Shown here: positions 34,401 through 44,618 of the stretch, in pieces
Layout: each line of letters begins with the position of its first letter
Numbering within the stretch: position 1 is the first letter of the stretch
The notes under the pieces: model-generated
Told to the model about the DNA's origin: nothing
What the model saw: only the letters and a program-made list of their open reading frames with translations
Databases searched by the model: none
Source: Mikania micrantha
Lineage: Eukaryota > Streptophyta > Magnoliopsida > Asterales > Asteraceae
DNA: 64,000 bases
Direction: 5' to 3'
Assembly (NCBI GenBank): GCA_009363875.1
Contig: CM018696.1
Location: 21,651,475 to 21,715,474, forward strand
Made by a program: the position numbers and the translations under genes

Positions 34401-35062
34401 AGTGGAATACGTATGAACTTCTCGAAGCAAACAATCTCGGCTCGATGAGTGGCTAACCAATCCATGCCAATTATAACATCAAAGCTACCAAGAGGCATGG
34501 GTATAAGATTGATAGGGAAAACGTGATCCATAAGGTTCACCGTACATCCTAATATAATAGTATCAATGTCTATCGCATTACCGTCAGCCACTTCCACATT
34601 ATAAGGTTTGTCTAATCTAGTTCGTGTTCTACCAAGTAAAGGCTCAAATTGACTAGACACAAAACTCCTATCAGCACCAGAATCAAATAACACAGAAGCA
34701 TAGCAGTCATTAATCAAGAAAGTACCGTTCACCACATCTTGGTTAGCTTGGGCTGTTTGTGCATTAAGCTGGAAAGTACGTGCTCGTGTAACCCTCTGTT
34801 CGTTGCCCACAAGCCTTGGGCATTTGTTCCTGAGGTGATTGGGGTCACCACATTCATAGCAGGCCCTTCCATTAGTTATAGCGGGAACCGGTGCAGCTGG
34901 TTGTTGGTTAACTGGTGGAGCTGGTTGACCTTGCTGCAAGTTTTGTCCATTCCGACAGTAATTTGCAAGGTGACCGTATTTCCCACAAATAGTGCATACC
35001 CTGCATTGTCGGTTTGATGCATGATGGTATCTATTATTGATAATGCATAAGTGATGTTGCAA
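31424..35062 (-). CDS. pol: L5 gag(partial)-pol polyprotein, uninterrupted 1212 codons
   Basis: A single open frame. The first ten residues come from L4 LTR sequence, and element sequence starts at RYHHASNRQC (35032). CCHC knuckles lie at residues 23-36 (CTICGKYGHLANYC) and 68-81 (CYECGDPNHLRNKC). The protease has DSG at 127, where DTG is usual. RT carries FIDD (about 455), RNase H carries DASNQGLGCVL and TDHKSLQH, and integrase has the zinc region KCLTCSKVKAEHQR and core MDFITKLP, ISDRDARF, PQTDGQTERT. A GPY/F motif and a chromodomain (PIVKVRW, EFTWEREDQM, YPHLF) end it. Enzyme domains look intact but the N-terminal gag and the promoter LTR are gone. It could at most act in trans. Confidence 0.93.
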   Translation of the reverse strand: MQHHLCIINNRYHHASNRQCRVCTICGKYGHLANYCRNGQNLQQGQPAPPVNQQPAAPVPAITNGRACYECGDPNHLRNKCPRLVGNEQRVTRARTFQLNAQTAQANQDVVNGTFLINDCYASVLFDSGADRSFVSSQFEPLLGRTRTRLDKPYNVEVADGNAIDIDTIILGCTVNLMDHVFPINLIPMPLGSFDVIIGMDWLATHRAEIVCFEKFIRIPLPSGETLRIFGETPCSSLKLMSCTKAHKYLRKKYVAFLAHVVEKNDKDKSIQDIPIIRDYPEVFPDDLPGIPPVRQVEFRIDLVPGANPIAKSPYRLAPSEMQELASQLQELSDKGFIRPSHSPWGAPVLFVKKKDGSFRMCIDYRELNKLTIKNRYPLPRIDDLFDQLQGSVWFSKIDLRSGYHQLRVHEDDIPKTAFRTRYGHYEFVVMPFGLTNAPAVFMDLMNRVCRPYLDKFVIVFIDDILIYSKSKSEHEKHLKLVLELLRTEQLYAKFSKCEFWLKEVQFLGHIVNEKGVHVDPAKIEAVKNWSTPKTPTEIRSFLGLAGYYRRFIANFSKIAVPLTALTHKDKPYEWGPKQEEAFQTLKQKLCDAPILTLPDGNDDFFVYCDASNQGLGCVLMQRGKVIAYASRQLKVHEKNYTTHDLELGAVVFALKIWRHYLYGTKCVVFTDHKSLQHILHQKELNMRQRRWVELLNDYDCEIRYHPGKANVVADALSRKSHTQVHSIRIQSNLHNHIYEAQQISLNQGKLQDEMSCGAEMQLEIKYDGLLYFLNRIWIPNRNDLRMTIMNEAHKSRYSIHPGADKMYQDIRFLYWWPGMKKDIAKYVTKCLTCSKVKAEHQRPSGLLVQPEIPMWKWENISMDFITKLPRTSSGHDSIWVIIDRLTKSAHFLPIRENFPVRKLARIYVDEIVSRHGVPLSIISDRDARFTARFWESLHESFGTRLDLSTSYHPQTDGQTERTIQTLEDMLRACAIDFGGNWDNHLLLVEFSYNNSYHASIGMAPFEALYGRKCRSPIAWNEIGESQIIGPELIQETTDKIHLIRDNLLAARSRQKSYADKRRKPLEFQVGDMVLLKVSPWKGVIRFGKKGKLAPRYVGPFKVLERIGKVAYKLDLPQELSNIHPTFHVSNLKKCLADDTLHVPLDDVRIDKSMNIIEKPVEIMDRHVKQLKRSRIPIVKVRWESKHGHEFTWEREDQMKLKYPHLFSIVSS

Positions 35063-35111
35063 GATTAGATTGTGATTATGATGGTCAAAATGTGATTTAG
35101 AGGCAAACTTA

Positions 35112-35745
35112 CTATTTTTTGTAACTTTTTAGTCACAAGTTGATTATTTGGTGAAAATGATGAACATGCATGAACACTAGGATGTTGTTTGATGGATATT
35201 ATGATGATTAGAAGTTTAGAAATGGGATTTGGAACTTGATTGTAGGCACAAATGATAACTTTCTATTTTTAGTAACTTTTATGGATGAAATAATGCTAGA
35301 TGATGAATTGGGTTATGTTAGTATGTTTAAAGGATGTTAAATGAGTTACTATGATGACTTGTGACATAAAAATGGGTTTTAGAAATGCTAAAATGGTCAT
35401 TTCTATGGAAAACTAGAAAGTTACTATGTTTAGTAACTTTATTGCATTTAAAAATCGATTTGTCAACGTGTTGAATGATTTGAGCATGCTAAATGATTTA
35501 ATATGTTATAACATGATGAATAGATTATAAGTTAAATGGTTTCCGATATCACGTATTTTATAAATGGAAACTTTCCATTTTAGGAAACTTTTATGTTCAA
35601 ACATGATGAAAACGGCTTATGTGAACCCGTATGATGATATGCTATGTGTTAACATGATCACGTAGGATAAATGAGCATGCTAGAACAACAAAACCGATAT
35701 GCTTTGTGAACTTTCCATAAATGGAAACTTACTATAAATAGTAAG
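35112..35745. repeat. Palindromic sites at about 150-bp spacing in L4 LTR
   Basis: GTAACTTTT or GGAAACTTT cores at 35121, 35272, 35433, 35583 and 35723 (steps of 151, 161, 150 and 140 bp). Most form short stem-loops, for example GTTACTATGTTTAGTAAC, TTTCCATAAATGGAAA and CTTACTATAAATAGTAAG. The series is repeated in the 3' LTR (43940-44570), and two sites 153 bp apart occur in the related L0 LTR (11334 and 11487). Confidence 0.8.
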
Positions 35746-35857
35746 TTGTCCATAGACGCGACTTACGCGTTTTGCACACGACAAGCACTTACACGATTGC
35801 TGCACGATTCACAACCGTCACGCGGATCACCAACGGGTCGTTGACTTGACACGGTCA

Positions 35858-35958
35858 ACTTTGGTCAAACACGGTCAAACACGGTCAAACACGGTCAAAC
35901 ACGGTCAAACACGGTCAAACACGGTCAAACATGGTCAAACATGGTCAAACACCGTCAA
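35858..35958. repeat. 10-bp tandem repeat (ACGGTCAAAC)n
   Basis: About ten head-to-tail copies, some with ATGGTCAAAC, in the U5-side part of the L4 5' LTR. The flanks continue as degenerate GGTCAAN and GGACCNACACG units to about 36000. The encoded ORF is a repeat artefact. Confidence 0.92.
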
Positions 35959-36987
35959 TGTGGACCAACACGAGCAAACGCGGTCATTGTGGACCGACAC
36001 GGACAAACATGAACAACCAAGGGTTGTTGACACAAACACTAGCACTAACACAAACACTAGCATGGTCACTTACGCAAACTCACGTACGATATACGATATA
36101 GGTTGCCAGTGACCGACGTGCCATCTACGCAGGAGCTTACGCTTGACTTACTACTTCATCACTAAGGTGAGTTTACGGCCCCTCTTTACTTTTTTTTCAA
36201 ACGCTTTTAAATAGGGGGAGAATACTAGTTGCATCTAGTCAAACATTATTGCTTTTACAAACATTATTGTGTATGCTGGTTTATTGGACAAACATTAAGT
36301 GTTGAACTCGTAACAAGCCCTCACAAAGTCTTACCGTAAATGTACGAACAACGTGGTAGATTTGGATGGATCCATTAGGGAATGACTAACCCCACGGGGC
36401 ACTATGTTGGCTGGATGTCATAACCCGTGCAAATTCTGACCTAACTTGCTATGCATACGAGGCATAGCGGAGGCAAGGACAAACAAGTCTAGTTCGGTAG
36501 TGACGCACTGACACTTTGGGCCTAGGGCTCGGTACTAACATTTGATAAACAGCATGACACACTTTTATTACTATATGTATATCAGAACCTGTGAACTCAC
36601 CAACCTTTGTGTTGACACTTTTCTAACTTGCATTCTCAGGCAATTAGCATGGCAAACACTTGGAACAGGAATGCACATAGGGGATTGAGCATAGGACCCC
36701 GCATGCATTTTGTCTATCTTTTGAAAACTATTTCGTTCGGTTTAAGTATTAAACAATGTTATGTCTGACAACTACTTATTTCCGCTGCATATGTAAAACG
36801 TGTTAATTTTCCGTTGCTTAACTTATTATATCAATTTCCGCTGCAAACTATTTTTCAAGTGTATGTGTCGAACATTGTATTTGAAAACGCATATAGAGGT
36901 GTTCTATATGACCTTGAGCTGTGATTCTGGACACGTCACATCCACGTGGACATCCGCCACGAGTGGGAATTTGGGGGTGTGACAGAC

Positions 36988-36999
36988 TGGTATCAGAGC
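36988..36999 (+). other. Primer binding site of L4
   Basis: TGGTATCAGAGC, 3 bp after the LTR end, complementary to the initiator tRNA-Met end. Confidence 0.93.
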
Positions 37000-37140
37000 C
37001 TTGGTTATAGGGAACTAGGTTTGCATGTAGTAAACTTAGACTATAGCCATTGCTCAACTTAGACACTACACGTAGAACTTGCACATTGATGACATTATTG
37101 CTTATATTGAATTGTTGCTTACTAACTTGAGACTTACAGG

Positions 37141-37893
37141 ATGGCCAACAACGAGGACACCAGCAGGAACCCGGGGAGACGCTCGGTGACCGATGACTTG
37201 ACTGCGGAGAGTCGATGACGAGTCGACGATATTGTAGCACAGGTCGATGCCGAGATGGATAGACGGGCTCGACATGCGGCACGAGCTCGACCTTGGGGAT
37301 GGTTTCCCACCATGATCCAGGAATGGATCATGGGAGAGAGAGTACCTCCATACCGTTTCCCTGGTGATACCACTCCAGGACACCGACTGCCATCACTTGG
37401 AGTACCACTGGAGCAGGCCTTCACGGCCCACGTAGCTTGCACTCGACGAGAGATATGGAGGAGCGGCGAGCTATCTGATGAGGTTCGTGTTCTTCGTGAG
37501 AAGAACGATCGCCTGGAAAGGCGAAACGACCGATTGGAGGAGCGAAACAGTCGACTGGAGGAGCAGGTGGAGACCCTTCGTCTCCAGGTATCCTAGCTGA
37601 TGAGTCAGCATGGGCAGATGGTGGACATCATGCAGGAGCATGATGGACGTACTACGGAGAACCGAGTCGCCAACGAGGAGACTCAGGCGATGGTACAGGC
37701 TAGTGACGCCATGCTCAATGCATGGGCCGCACAGTTTATAGAAGAACCTCCACAGGAGGATGGTCCTGAATTCGAGGTCAATGACCTCGGAGAAGAGGAT
37801 TTTGATGAGGATCCCAACGAGGATCCTGAGGAGGACGATGATGACGGAGACGCTGCCAGTGACATTTCACATGTCTCCATGGACTCGGACTAG
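37141..37893 (+). pseudogene. L4 ORF upstream of gag (conserved extra ORF)
   Basis: A 250-codon frame beginning MANNEDTSRNPG with two in-frame stops (TGA 37216-37218 and TAG 37594-37596). A conserved block (WGWFPTMIQEWI, ERVPP, LPSLGVPLEQAF, REI) matches the separate upstream ORF of L3 at 47816-47112. It then has a heptad-like coiled coil (EKNDRLERRNDRLEERNSRLEEQ) and a very acidic C-terminus. I do not recognise a family or function. It lies between PBS and gag, outside the usual gag start. Confidence 0.7.
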
Positions 37894-38121
37894 TGTACTA
37901 GTTTACTTTGTATTTCTTCTTGTATTTGCCTAGACGAGCGGGATGTGCTCGAAGAACTCGTATTGTATTTTCTTTTGAAATTATTGTACTTCAAGCTTAT
38001 TATTAATGAGAATTATGTTTTGTCTTACTTATTGCATTTTGACCACGATTGCTTGGTAACATAACATCTGACTTGACAACTAACATGACATCTAACATGA
38101 CATTGGCTAACACTCTAACAC
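37894..38121 (+). other. Spacer between upstream ORF and gag of L4
   Basis: An AT-rich 230-bp stretch with repeated CTAACA motifs, ending near TTTCCATATAG, which resembles an intron 3' end. No ORF is seen. It could be an intergenic region or part of a spliced leader. Confidence 0.4.
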
Positions 38122-39717
38122 ATGCTAACTAACATTCTAACCTTTCCATATAGAAACACGTCTGGCAGAGGAACCCATGCCCTTAGACTCAAGCGCAAGG
38201 CCAAAAAAGCCAGGATCGACATGATGGTCGAACGCAAATTCAATAAGGTACTCGCGGAGTACGAAGCAAACCGACATGCCAGTGAGACTAGTGGCGCTAG
38301 CAATGGTACTAACACTCGCCTAACATAACTAACATAGTGTAGCCGACACACACTAACACACGACATTGGTTTCTGACTGACAGGATCGCAAGGCAACAAC
38401 AACAAAGGATGTTCCTTTAAATCCTTTCTGAATTGCCACCCCCACAAGTTCAAGGGAACTGAAGGAGCTGTTGGGATGCTCCGCTGGGTGGAGAAAGTTG
38501 AATCTGTATTCGCCATTTGCGAATGTTCTGATGAAAACCGGGTTAAGTATGCAACCGGTACACTGGAGGGACCGGCCCTCACATGGTGGAATACCCATGT
38601 TCAAACCTTGGGGTTGGACGGTGCCAACTCCATGTCATGGGCTGACTTCACCCGACTGCTACAAGAGGAATACTGTCCTCGTGATGAGATCAGGAAACTG
38701 GAAGCCGAATTTTGGGTACTGAAGATGGTCGGCTCTGAGATCGAGCAATACTGCACTCGATTCCATGAGCTATGTAAGCTATGCCCGGCGATGGTGACGC
38801 CAGAATACAAGAAGATCGAGCAGTTCATCAGTGGGCTGCCCGAACAAATCCAGAGCATGGTGACTGCTTCTGACCTCACCACTATCCAACTACTGATTAG
38901 ACTGGCCCATAAACTGACCGATCAAGCTGTAGCTCAGAGCAAGCTACCAAAACGAGGCGAGCATGTGAAGCCTCAAGAAACCCAGAAAAGGAAGTGGGAA
39001 CCCAGCCATCACCAATCTCACCAACCTCAACAACAACAAAGATCTGTACCAGCCAGAGCTTTCACCGCCACCCAACCCGATGACAAGGGAAAGGGTGTGT
39101 ATAAAGGGAAATACCCACTATGCAACCGATGCTCATATCATCATTTTGGGCAATGTGAGCGATACCGTTGCCTGAAGTGCGGAAGACATGGCCACATGGC
39201 CAAAGATTGCAGATCAAAGTTTCCTGTCAACAACAGCAACCCCAACCACAACCAGACCCACAACAACAACAATGAAAACACTCTCAGAGGGTGTTATGAA
39301 TGTGGCAAGCCGGGCTATATGAGGAGGGATTGCCCTCAGCTGAAGAAGGCCGGAGGAGGAGCGGCCAAAGGACGAGCTTTTGTGATTGGCTCGGGAGAAG
39401 CCAAGGACGATCCTAACATCGTGACCGGTACGTTCCTTTTAAATAATGTCTATGCTAGCATATTATTTGATACCGGTGCCGATAGGAGCTTTATATCTAG
39501 TGAGTTTAGCAAATTACTAGATATTACCCCAACACCACTAGACTACAAATATACCGTAGAGTTAGCCGACGGCAAACCAATTGAAGCACAACATGTCTTT
39601 CGAGGATGCATCATGGTGTTGGCGGATCACGAACTCGAAATCGACTTAATGCCGGTGACTCTCGGAAGCTTTGATGTAGTCGTTGGAATGGATTGGTTAT
39701 CCGCTAACCAAGCCTAG
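38122..39717 (+). pseudogene. gag: L4 gag and protease
   Basis: An N-terminal exon-like piece (RIDMMVERKFNKVLAEYEANR) ends at 38305. After a 78-bp stretch bounded by GT and AG the gag core continues in frame (FKSFLNCHPHKFKGTEGAVGML, TLEGPALTWWN, EFWVLKM). Two CCHC knuckles follow: CLKCGRHGHMAKDC and CYECGKPGYMRRDC (Tyr replaces His in the second). The aspartic protease has FDTGADRSF and ends at GMDWLSANQA, where a TAG at 39715-39717 interrupts a frame that otherwise runs straight into pol. Gag packages RNA and the protease matures the polyprotein. Confidence 0.85.
38306..38383 (+). other. Candidate 78-bp GT-AG intron in L4 gag
   Basis: The stretch starts GTACTAAC and ends TTTCTGACTGACAG, with CTAAC/CTGAC branch-point-like sequences. 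It contains in-frame stops. Removing it joins AATG to GATCG as Asn-Gly-Ser with no frame change and restores gag continuity. L3 gag reads through the equivalent place without an interruption. Confidence 0.5.
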
Positions 39718-42700
39718 ATCGTATGCAACGAGAAGATCGTACGAGTGACGTTGCAGGACGGAGAACAAATCTCGATTCAGGGGGAAAGACGGGGAGTACC
39801 TCTGAACATCATGTCATGCATGAAAGCGAACAAGTATCTACAAAAGGGATACACTGCCATACTAGCTCTCATCGCAAAGCAACCGAAGAAGGAAAGGAAG
39901 ATTGAGGACATCGCTGTAGTCCGCGATTTTCCTGAAGTGTTTCCCGAGGATCTACCTGGACTACCTCCGAAGCGACAAGTCGAGTTCCAGATAGATCTTA
40001 CACCTGGAGCAGCACCGATTGCTAAAGCTCCATACCGGTTAGCACCGACAGAGATGCAAGAACTGTCTAATCAATTGCAGGAATTGTTAGACAAGGGATT
40101 TATCAGACCGAGCTTCTCACCTTGGGGAGCACCGGTCTTATTTGTAAAGAAGAAAGACGGATCATTCCGTATGTGCATCGACTATAGAGAGCTGAACAAG
40201 GTGACGATCAAGAATCGATACCCGTTGCCACGAATAGACGATCTGTATGACCAGTTGCAAGGGTCAAGTTACTATTCGAAGATCGATTTAAGATCGGGTT
40301 ACCATCAACTAAGAATACAGGAAAATGATATCCCAAAGACTGCCTTCAGAACCCGATATGGACACTATGAATTCTTGGTAATGCCCTTCGGACTAATCAA
40401 CGCACCAGCCGTATTCATGGATCTCATGAATAGAGTGTGTAAGCCTTACCTTGACAAATTCGTGATAGTGTTCATCGACGATATTCTGATTTATTCCATG
40501 AATCAGGAAGAACATGCTAAACATCTAAGGCTAGTCTTGGAGTTACTGAAGAAAGAGCAACTGTATGCAAAGTTTTCAAAATGCGACTTTTGGATTCGCG
40601 AAGTCCAATTTCTTGGACACGTGGTTAACGAACAAGGGATACACGTAGACCCAGCCAAGATTGAAGCTATCAAAAACTGGGAAGCACCCAAGACTCCAAC
40701 CGAGGTGCGGCAATTCCTTGGACTGGCCGGGTACTACCGGAGATTTATTGAAGGATTCTTAAAGATTGCTCAATCACTGACATCCCTGACCCATAAAGAC
40801 AAGAAGTTTGACTGGGGAGACAAACAGGAAACTGCTTTCAATTTGTTAAAACAGAAACTATGTACAGCACCTATTCTATCCTTACCGGAAGGATGCGACG
40901 ATTTCGTAGTGTATTACGACACCTCGAAAGAAGGACTTGGTTGCGTACTGATGCAACGCGAGAAGGTTATCGCTTATGCTTCACGGCAGCTGAAGGTGCA
41001 TGAAAATAACTACACAACTCATGACCCGGAGTTGGGAGCTGTAGTGTTCGCTTTAAAGATCTGGCGACATTACTTATATGGCACAAAATGCACTATCTTT
41101 ACCGATCATAAGAGCCTACAGCACATCTTCGACCAGAAAGAGTTGAACACGAGACAGCGAAGGTGGGTCGAACTCATAGGCGATTACGATTGTGCTATCA
41201 AATACCATCCGGGTAAAGCCAATGTAGTGGCCGACGCGTTGAGCCGGAAAGAAACAACAAAACGTGTACGTGCGCTACAAATCACAATTCATTCTGAGCT
41301 ACCAAATCAAATCCGACTCACACAACAAGAAGCTCTAAAAACAGAGAACCTCTCTCTCGAAGCCATGCGTGGTATAGATAAACAATTAAGGGTAAAGGAC
41401 GACGGAGCGTATTACCTAGCGGATCGAATCTGGATTCCACACTACGGGGGATTGAGAGAGGTAGTAATGGATGAAGCCCACAAGAGCCGGTATTCCGTAC
41501 ATCCCGGCTCTGACAAAATGTATCATGACTTGAAAACAACCTACTGGTGGCCAAACATGAAAGCTGAGATAGCAGCTTACGTGAGTAAGTGTTTAACATG
41601 CTCAAAGGTCAAGGTTGAGTATCAGAAGCCATCAGGGTTACTCCAACAACCAGAACTACCAATGTGGAAATGGGAGCAGATTTCCATGGACTTCATAACT
41701 AAACTGCCAAAGACGGCAAGTGGTTGCGATACCATCTGGGTTATCGTAGACCGACTAACGAAGTCTGCACATTTCCTACCCATTAAGGAGACTGACAAGT
41801 TGGACAAGCTCACTTGCATTTATCTAAAGGAAGTGGTCACTCGACATGGAGTGCCAATCTCGATCATATCCGACCGCGACAGCCGATTCACGTCGCACTT
41901 CTGGAAGTCTTTGCATAAGGCTTTGGGTACGAGATTGGATATGAGTACCACTTACCACCCGCAGACTGATGGGCAGAGTGAACGCACCATACAGACACTG
42001 GAGGACATGCTGCGGGCATGTGTTATTGACTTTGGCAGTAGCTGGGAAACTCATCTACCATTAGTTGAGTTTTCTTACAATAACAGCTACCACACTAGCA
42101 TCCAAGCTGCACCATTCGAGGCACTTTACGGACGTAAGTGTCGATCACCCATTTGCTGGGCAGAAGTTGGAGACAGCCAACTGACTGGTCCAGAACTGGT
42201 GCACGAGAAAACTGAGAAGATCATGCAAATACGCAAACGGATGGCAGCAGCTCGAGACAGACAGAAAATCTATGCTGACAAACGACACAAACCGTTAGAG
42301 TTCCAGGTGGGAGACAGGATGTTACTCAAGGTCTCGCCCTGGAAGGGAGTCATTCGGTTTGGCAAACGGGGAAAGTTGAACCCTCGATACATTGGACCTT
42401 TTGAGATCACCAAACGAATAGGCCCTGAAGCCTACGAGCTCAACCTGCCAGACGAGCTGAGCAGTGTGCACAACGTATTCCACATCTCGAACGTCAAAAA
42501 GTGCCTATCTGACGAGACACTTGTTATTCCTCTTGAAGAGATACAGATCGACGAACAACTGAACTTTGTGGAGGAACCGGTGCAGATTATGGACCGGGAA
42601 ACCAAGAAGCTCAAACTCAGTAAGATACCGATAGTGAAAGTGCGATGGAATTCGCGATGAGGACCGGAATTCACGTGGGAACGTGAAGACCAAATGAAAC

Positions 42701-42752
42701 AAAAGTACCCACACCTGTTCGCGGAACAGACAAACACTGGCAACGCAAGTTG
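39718..42752 (+). pseudogene. pol: L4 pol: RT, RNase H, integrase, chromodomain (near-intact)
   Basis: In frame with the upstream protease, separated by the TAG at 39715. 971 codons are open from Met at 39745. RT has FVIVFIDDILIYS, RNase H YDTSKEGLGCVLMQ and TDHKSLQHIFDQKEL, and integrase the zinc region HPGSDKMYHDL...KCLTCSKVKVEYQ with core MDFITKLPKT, ISDRDSRFTS and PQTDGQSERT. GPY/F is YIGPFEITKRIG. The chromodomain is PIVKVRW, then a TGA at 42658 (from CGA), then EFTWEREDQM and YPHLF to the stop at 42752. In RNase H the first Asp context is altered (YYDTS for YCDAS). Two nonsense changes are the main damage. Confidence 0.93.
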
Positions 42753-42769
42753 AATTTCGGGACGAAATT

Positions 42770-42788
42770 CTTTCTAACAAGGGGAGGA
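42770..42788 (+). other. Polypurine tract of L4
   Basis: AACAAGGGGAGGA directly before the LTR start TGTGACACC, preceded by the AATTTCGGGACGAAATT palindrome at 42753-42769. Confidence 0.88.
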
Positions 42789-44618
42789 TGTGACACCTCG
42801 TAAATTCCTGGTCTGCTTATTATTTATTTAAATGTTTATTTAAATGCTTATTGTACACGTGGCACTAGAATTAGAATAATTTAGTGTGACGATTGGCACG
42901 ACAGTACGAACACTAACACATGACTGGATAATTCGTGAAATTATCGGCAAACAGCACACACGTGTCAAAACACACGAACGTTGGTGAACGTCAAGCACAT
43001 TGTGTAGCACAACACTCAAAACCCCACGAAACACTCACACATTGAACTTGGAAGTTCAAACAAGGCCAAACGAAAGTTCGTAAACGTGAAAACGGCAACG
43101 AACGGATTAACCCAATGAAAATGGGCCTATTGGGCTCACCAGGGGATCTGTCGCGCTACGCGATGGTCCACAAGGACACTGTCGCGATACGCGACAAGTG
43201 GGCGGAGGAAATTTGAAAGCGAGACTCTCTCGCGCTACGCGAGGGGAACCCTTGAACGTGTCGCGCTACGCGACGAGACCCAGTTCGCAGAAAATCTTTA
43301 TAAACCCAAGAAAATCACATCCTACTCTACCTTAATCATTTTTCTTCAACCATCACGCCACCCTCTCGGTTATTCTCGACCAGAACCACCTGCAAATCAT
43401 ATCTTCACCCAAAAACCACCATTGTTGAGCATTTTTGAAGCTTGGAGTTGGAGATTGAAGCTTGCTAACTACGTTGAAGCTCAAAGAATCATCATCACCT
43501 TGTCATTGCTGTGAGATCCTACTGTCCAGGAGACCCACAAGCTGTTCATCATCATCTCAGTACTTCTTGGAGCCTTAGAAGGTAGTCTCTACACCTCTTG
43601 TGGCCTAAAACCACCATTACACACACATGCAATACCCCATACTCACATGCAAGCACTTATAGTGCACATGCACGAATTTATCTTCTGGGTTTGTTGATTT
43701 AGATGTGTTTTATGATGATCTAGGATGATTAGAATGCATCTTATGATGATACAAGATGTTGTGTATGTATAGAATTCATGTTTTGTTCATAAAGTGTTGA
43801 GATATTGCCATGCATGTATGATCTAAGGCATTTTAGATAGTTTTGTTGATGTTGGGATAATTATTGATAATGCATAAGTGATGTTGCAAGATTAGATTGT
43901 GATTATGATGGTCAAAATGTGATTTAGAGGCAAACTTACTATTTTTTGTAACTTTTTAGTCACAAGTTGATTATTTGGTGAAAATGATGAACATGCATGA
44001 ACACTAGGATGTTGTTTGATGGATATTATGATGATTAGAAGTTTAGAAATGGGATTTGGAACTTGATTGTAGGCACAAATGATAACTTTCTATTTTTAGT
44101 AACTTTTATGGATGAAATAATGCTAGATGATGAATTGGATTATGTTAGTATGTTTAAAGGATGTTAAATGAGTTACTATGATGACTTGTGACATAAAAAT
44201 GGGTTTTAGAAATGTTAAAATGGTCATTTCTATGCAAAACTAGAAAGTTACTATGTTTAGTAACTTTATTGCATTTAAAAATCGATTTGTCAACGTGTTG
44301 AATGATTTGAGCATGCTAAATGATTTAATATGTTATAACATGATGAATAGATTCTAAGTTAAATGGTTTCCGATATCACGTATTTTATAAATGGAAACTT
44401 TCCATTTTAGGAAACTTTTATGTTCAAACATGATGAAAACGGCTTATGTGAACCCGTATGATGATATGCTATGTGTTAACATGATCACGTAGGATAAATG
44501 AGCATGCTAGAACAATAAAACCAATATGCTTTGTGAACTTTCCATAAATGGAAACTTACTATAAATAGTAAGTTGTCCATAGACGCGACTTACGCGTTTT
44601 GCACACGACGAGCACTTA
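42789..44618 (+). repeat. 3' LTR of L4 (truncated)
   Basis: The 1830 bp match the two 5' LTR parts, including the palindrome cluster (43147-43276), TATA box (43299-43304) and the 150-bp-spaced sites. It keeps the 56 bp missing around L5. It stops at GAGCACTTA, 1.2 kb short of the LTR end, where L3 RT sequence resumes. Confidence 0.92.

Larger units (their letters stand above)
28791..35032 (-). mobile_element. Ty3/gypsy element L5 (5'-truncated, inside L4 LTR)
   Basis: Minus strand: partial gag with two zinc knuckles, protease, RT, RNase H, integrase and chromodomain in one open frame, then PPT and one LTR (31390 to 28791). The 5' LTR, PBS and N-terminal gag are missing. Comparison with the intact stretch of the L4 3' LTR shows that 56 bp (equivalent to 43804-43859) were lost at the site. 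No TSD is seen. Either a truncated insertion or a later deletion explains this. Confidence 0.9.
35033..36984 (+). repeat. 5' LTR of L4, second part
   Basis: It resumes at ATTATTGATAATGC (matching 43860) and ends GGGGTGTGACA before the PBS. Its first 750 bp match 43860-44618 at about 99%. The following 1.2 kb has no partner because the 3' LTR is truncated. It holds palindromic GTAACTTTT sites about 150 bp apart (35121-35730) and a 10-bp tandem repeat (35858-35958). Confidence 0.92.
27777..44618 (+). mobile_element. Ty3/gypsy chromovirus-like element L4 (3' LTR truncated, 5' LTR interrupted by L5)
   Basis: Order: 5' LTR 27777-28790 plus 35033-36984, PBS 36988, upstream ORF 37141-37893, gag and pol 38122-42752, PPT, 3' LTR 42789-44618. 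The 3' LTR ends about 1.2 kb early, and about 265 bp of host L3 RT is missing at the same junction, so a post-insertion deletion removed both and no TSD is visible. Shared LTR sequence is about 99% identical by eye, making this the youngest dated insertion. Confidence 0.92.

Noticed and set aside
35846..36112. ORF with repeated VKHGQTRSNT units
   Set aside because: A product of the 10-bp tandem repeat within the L4 LTR.
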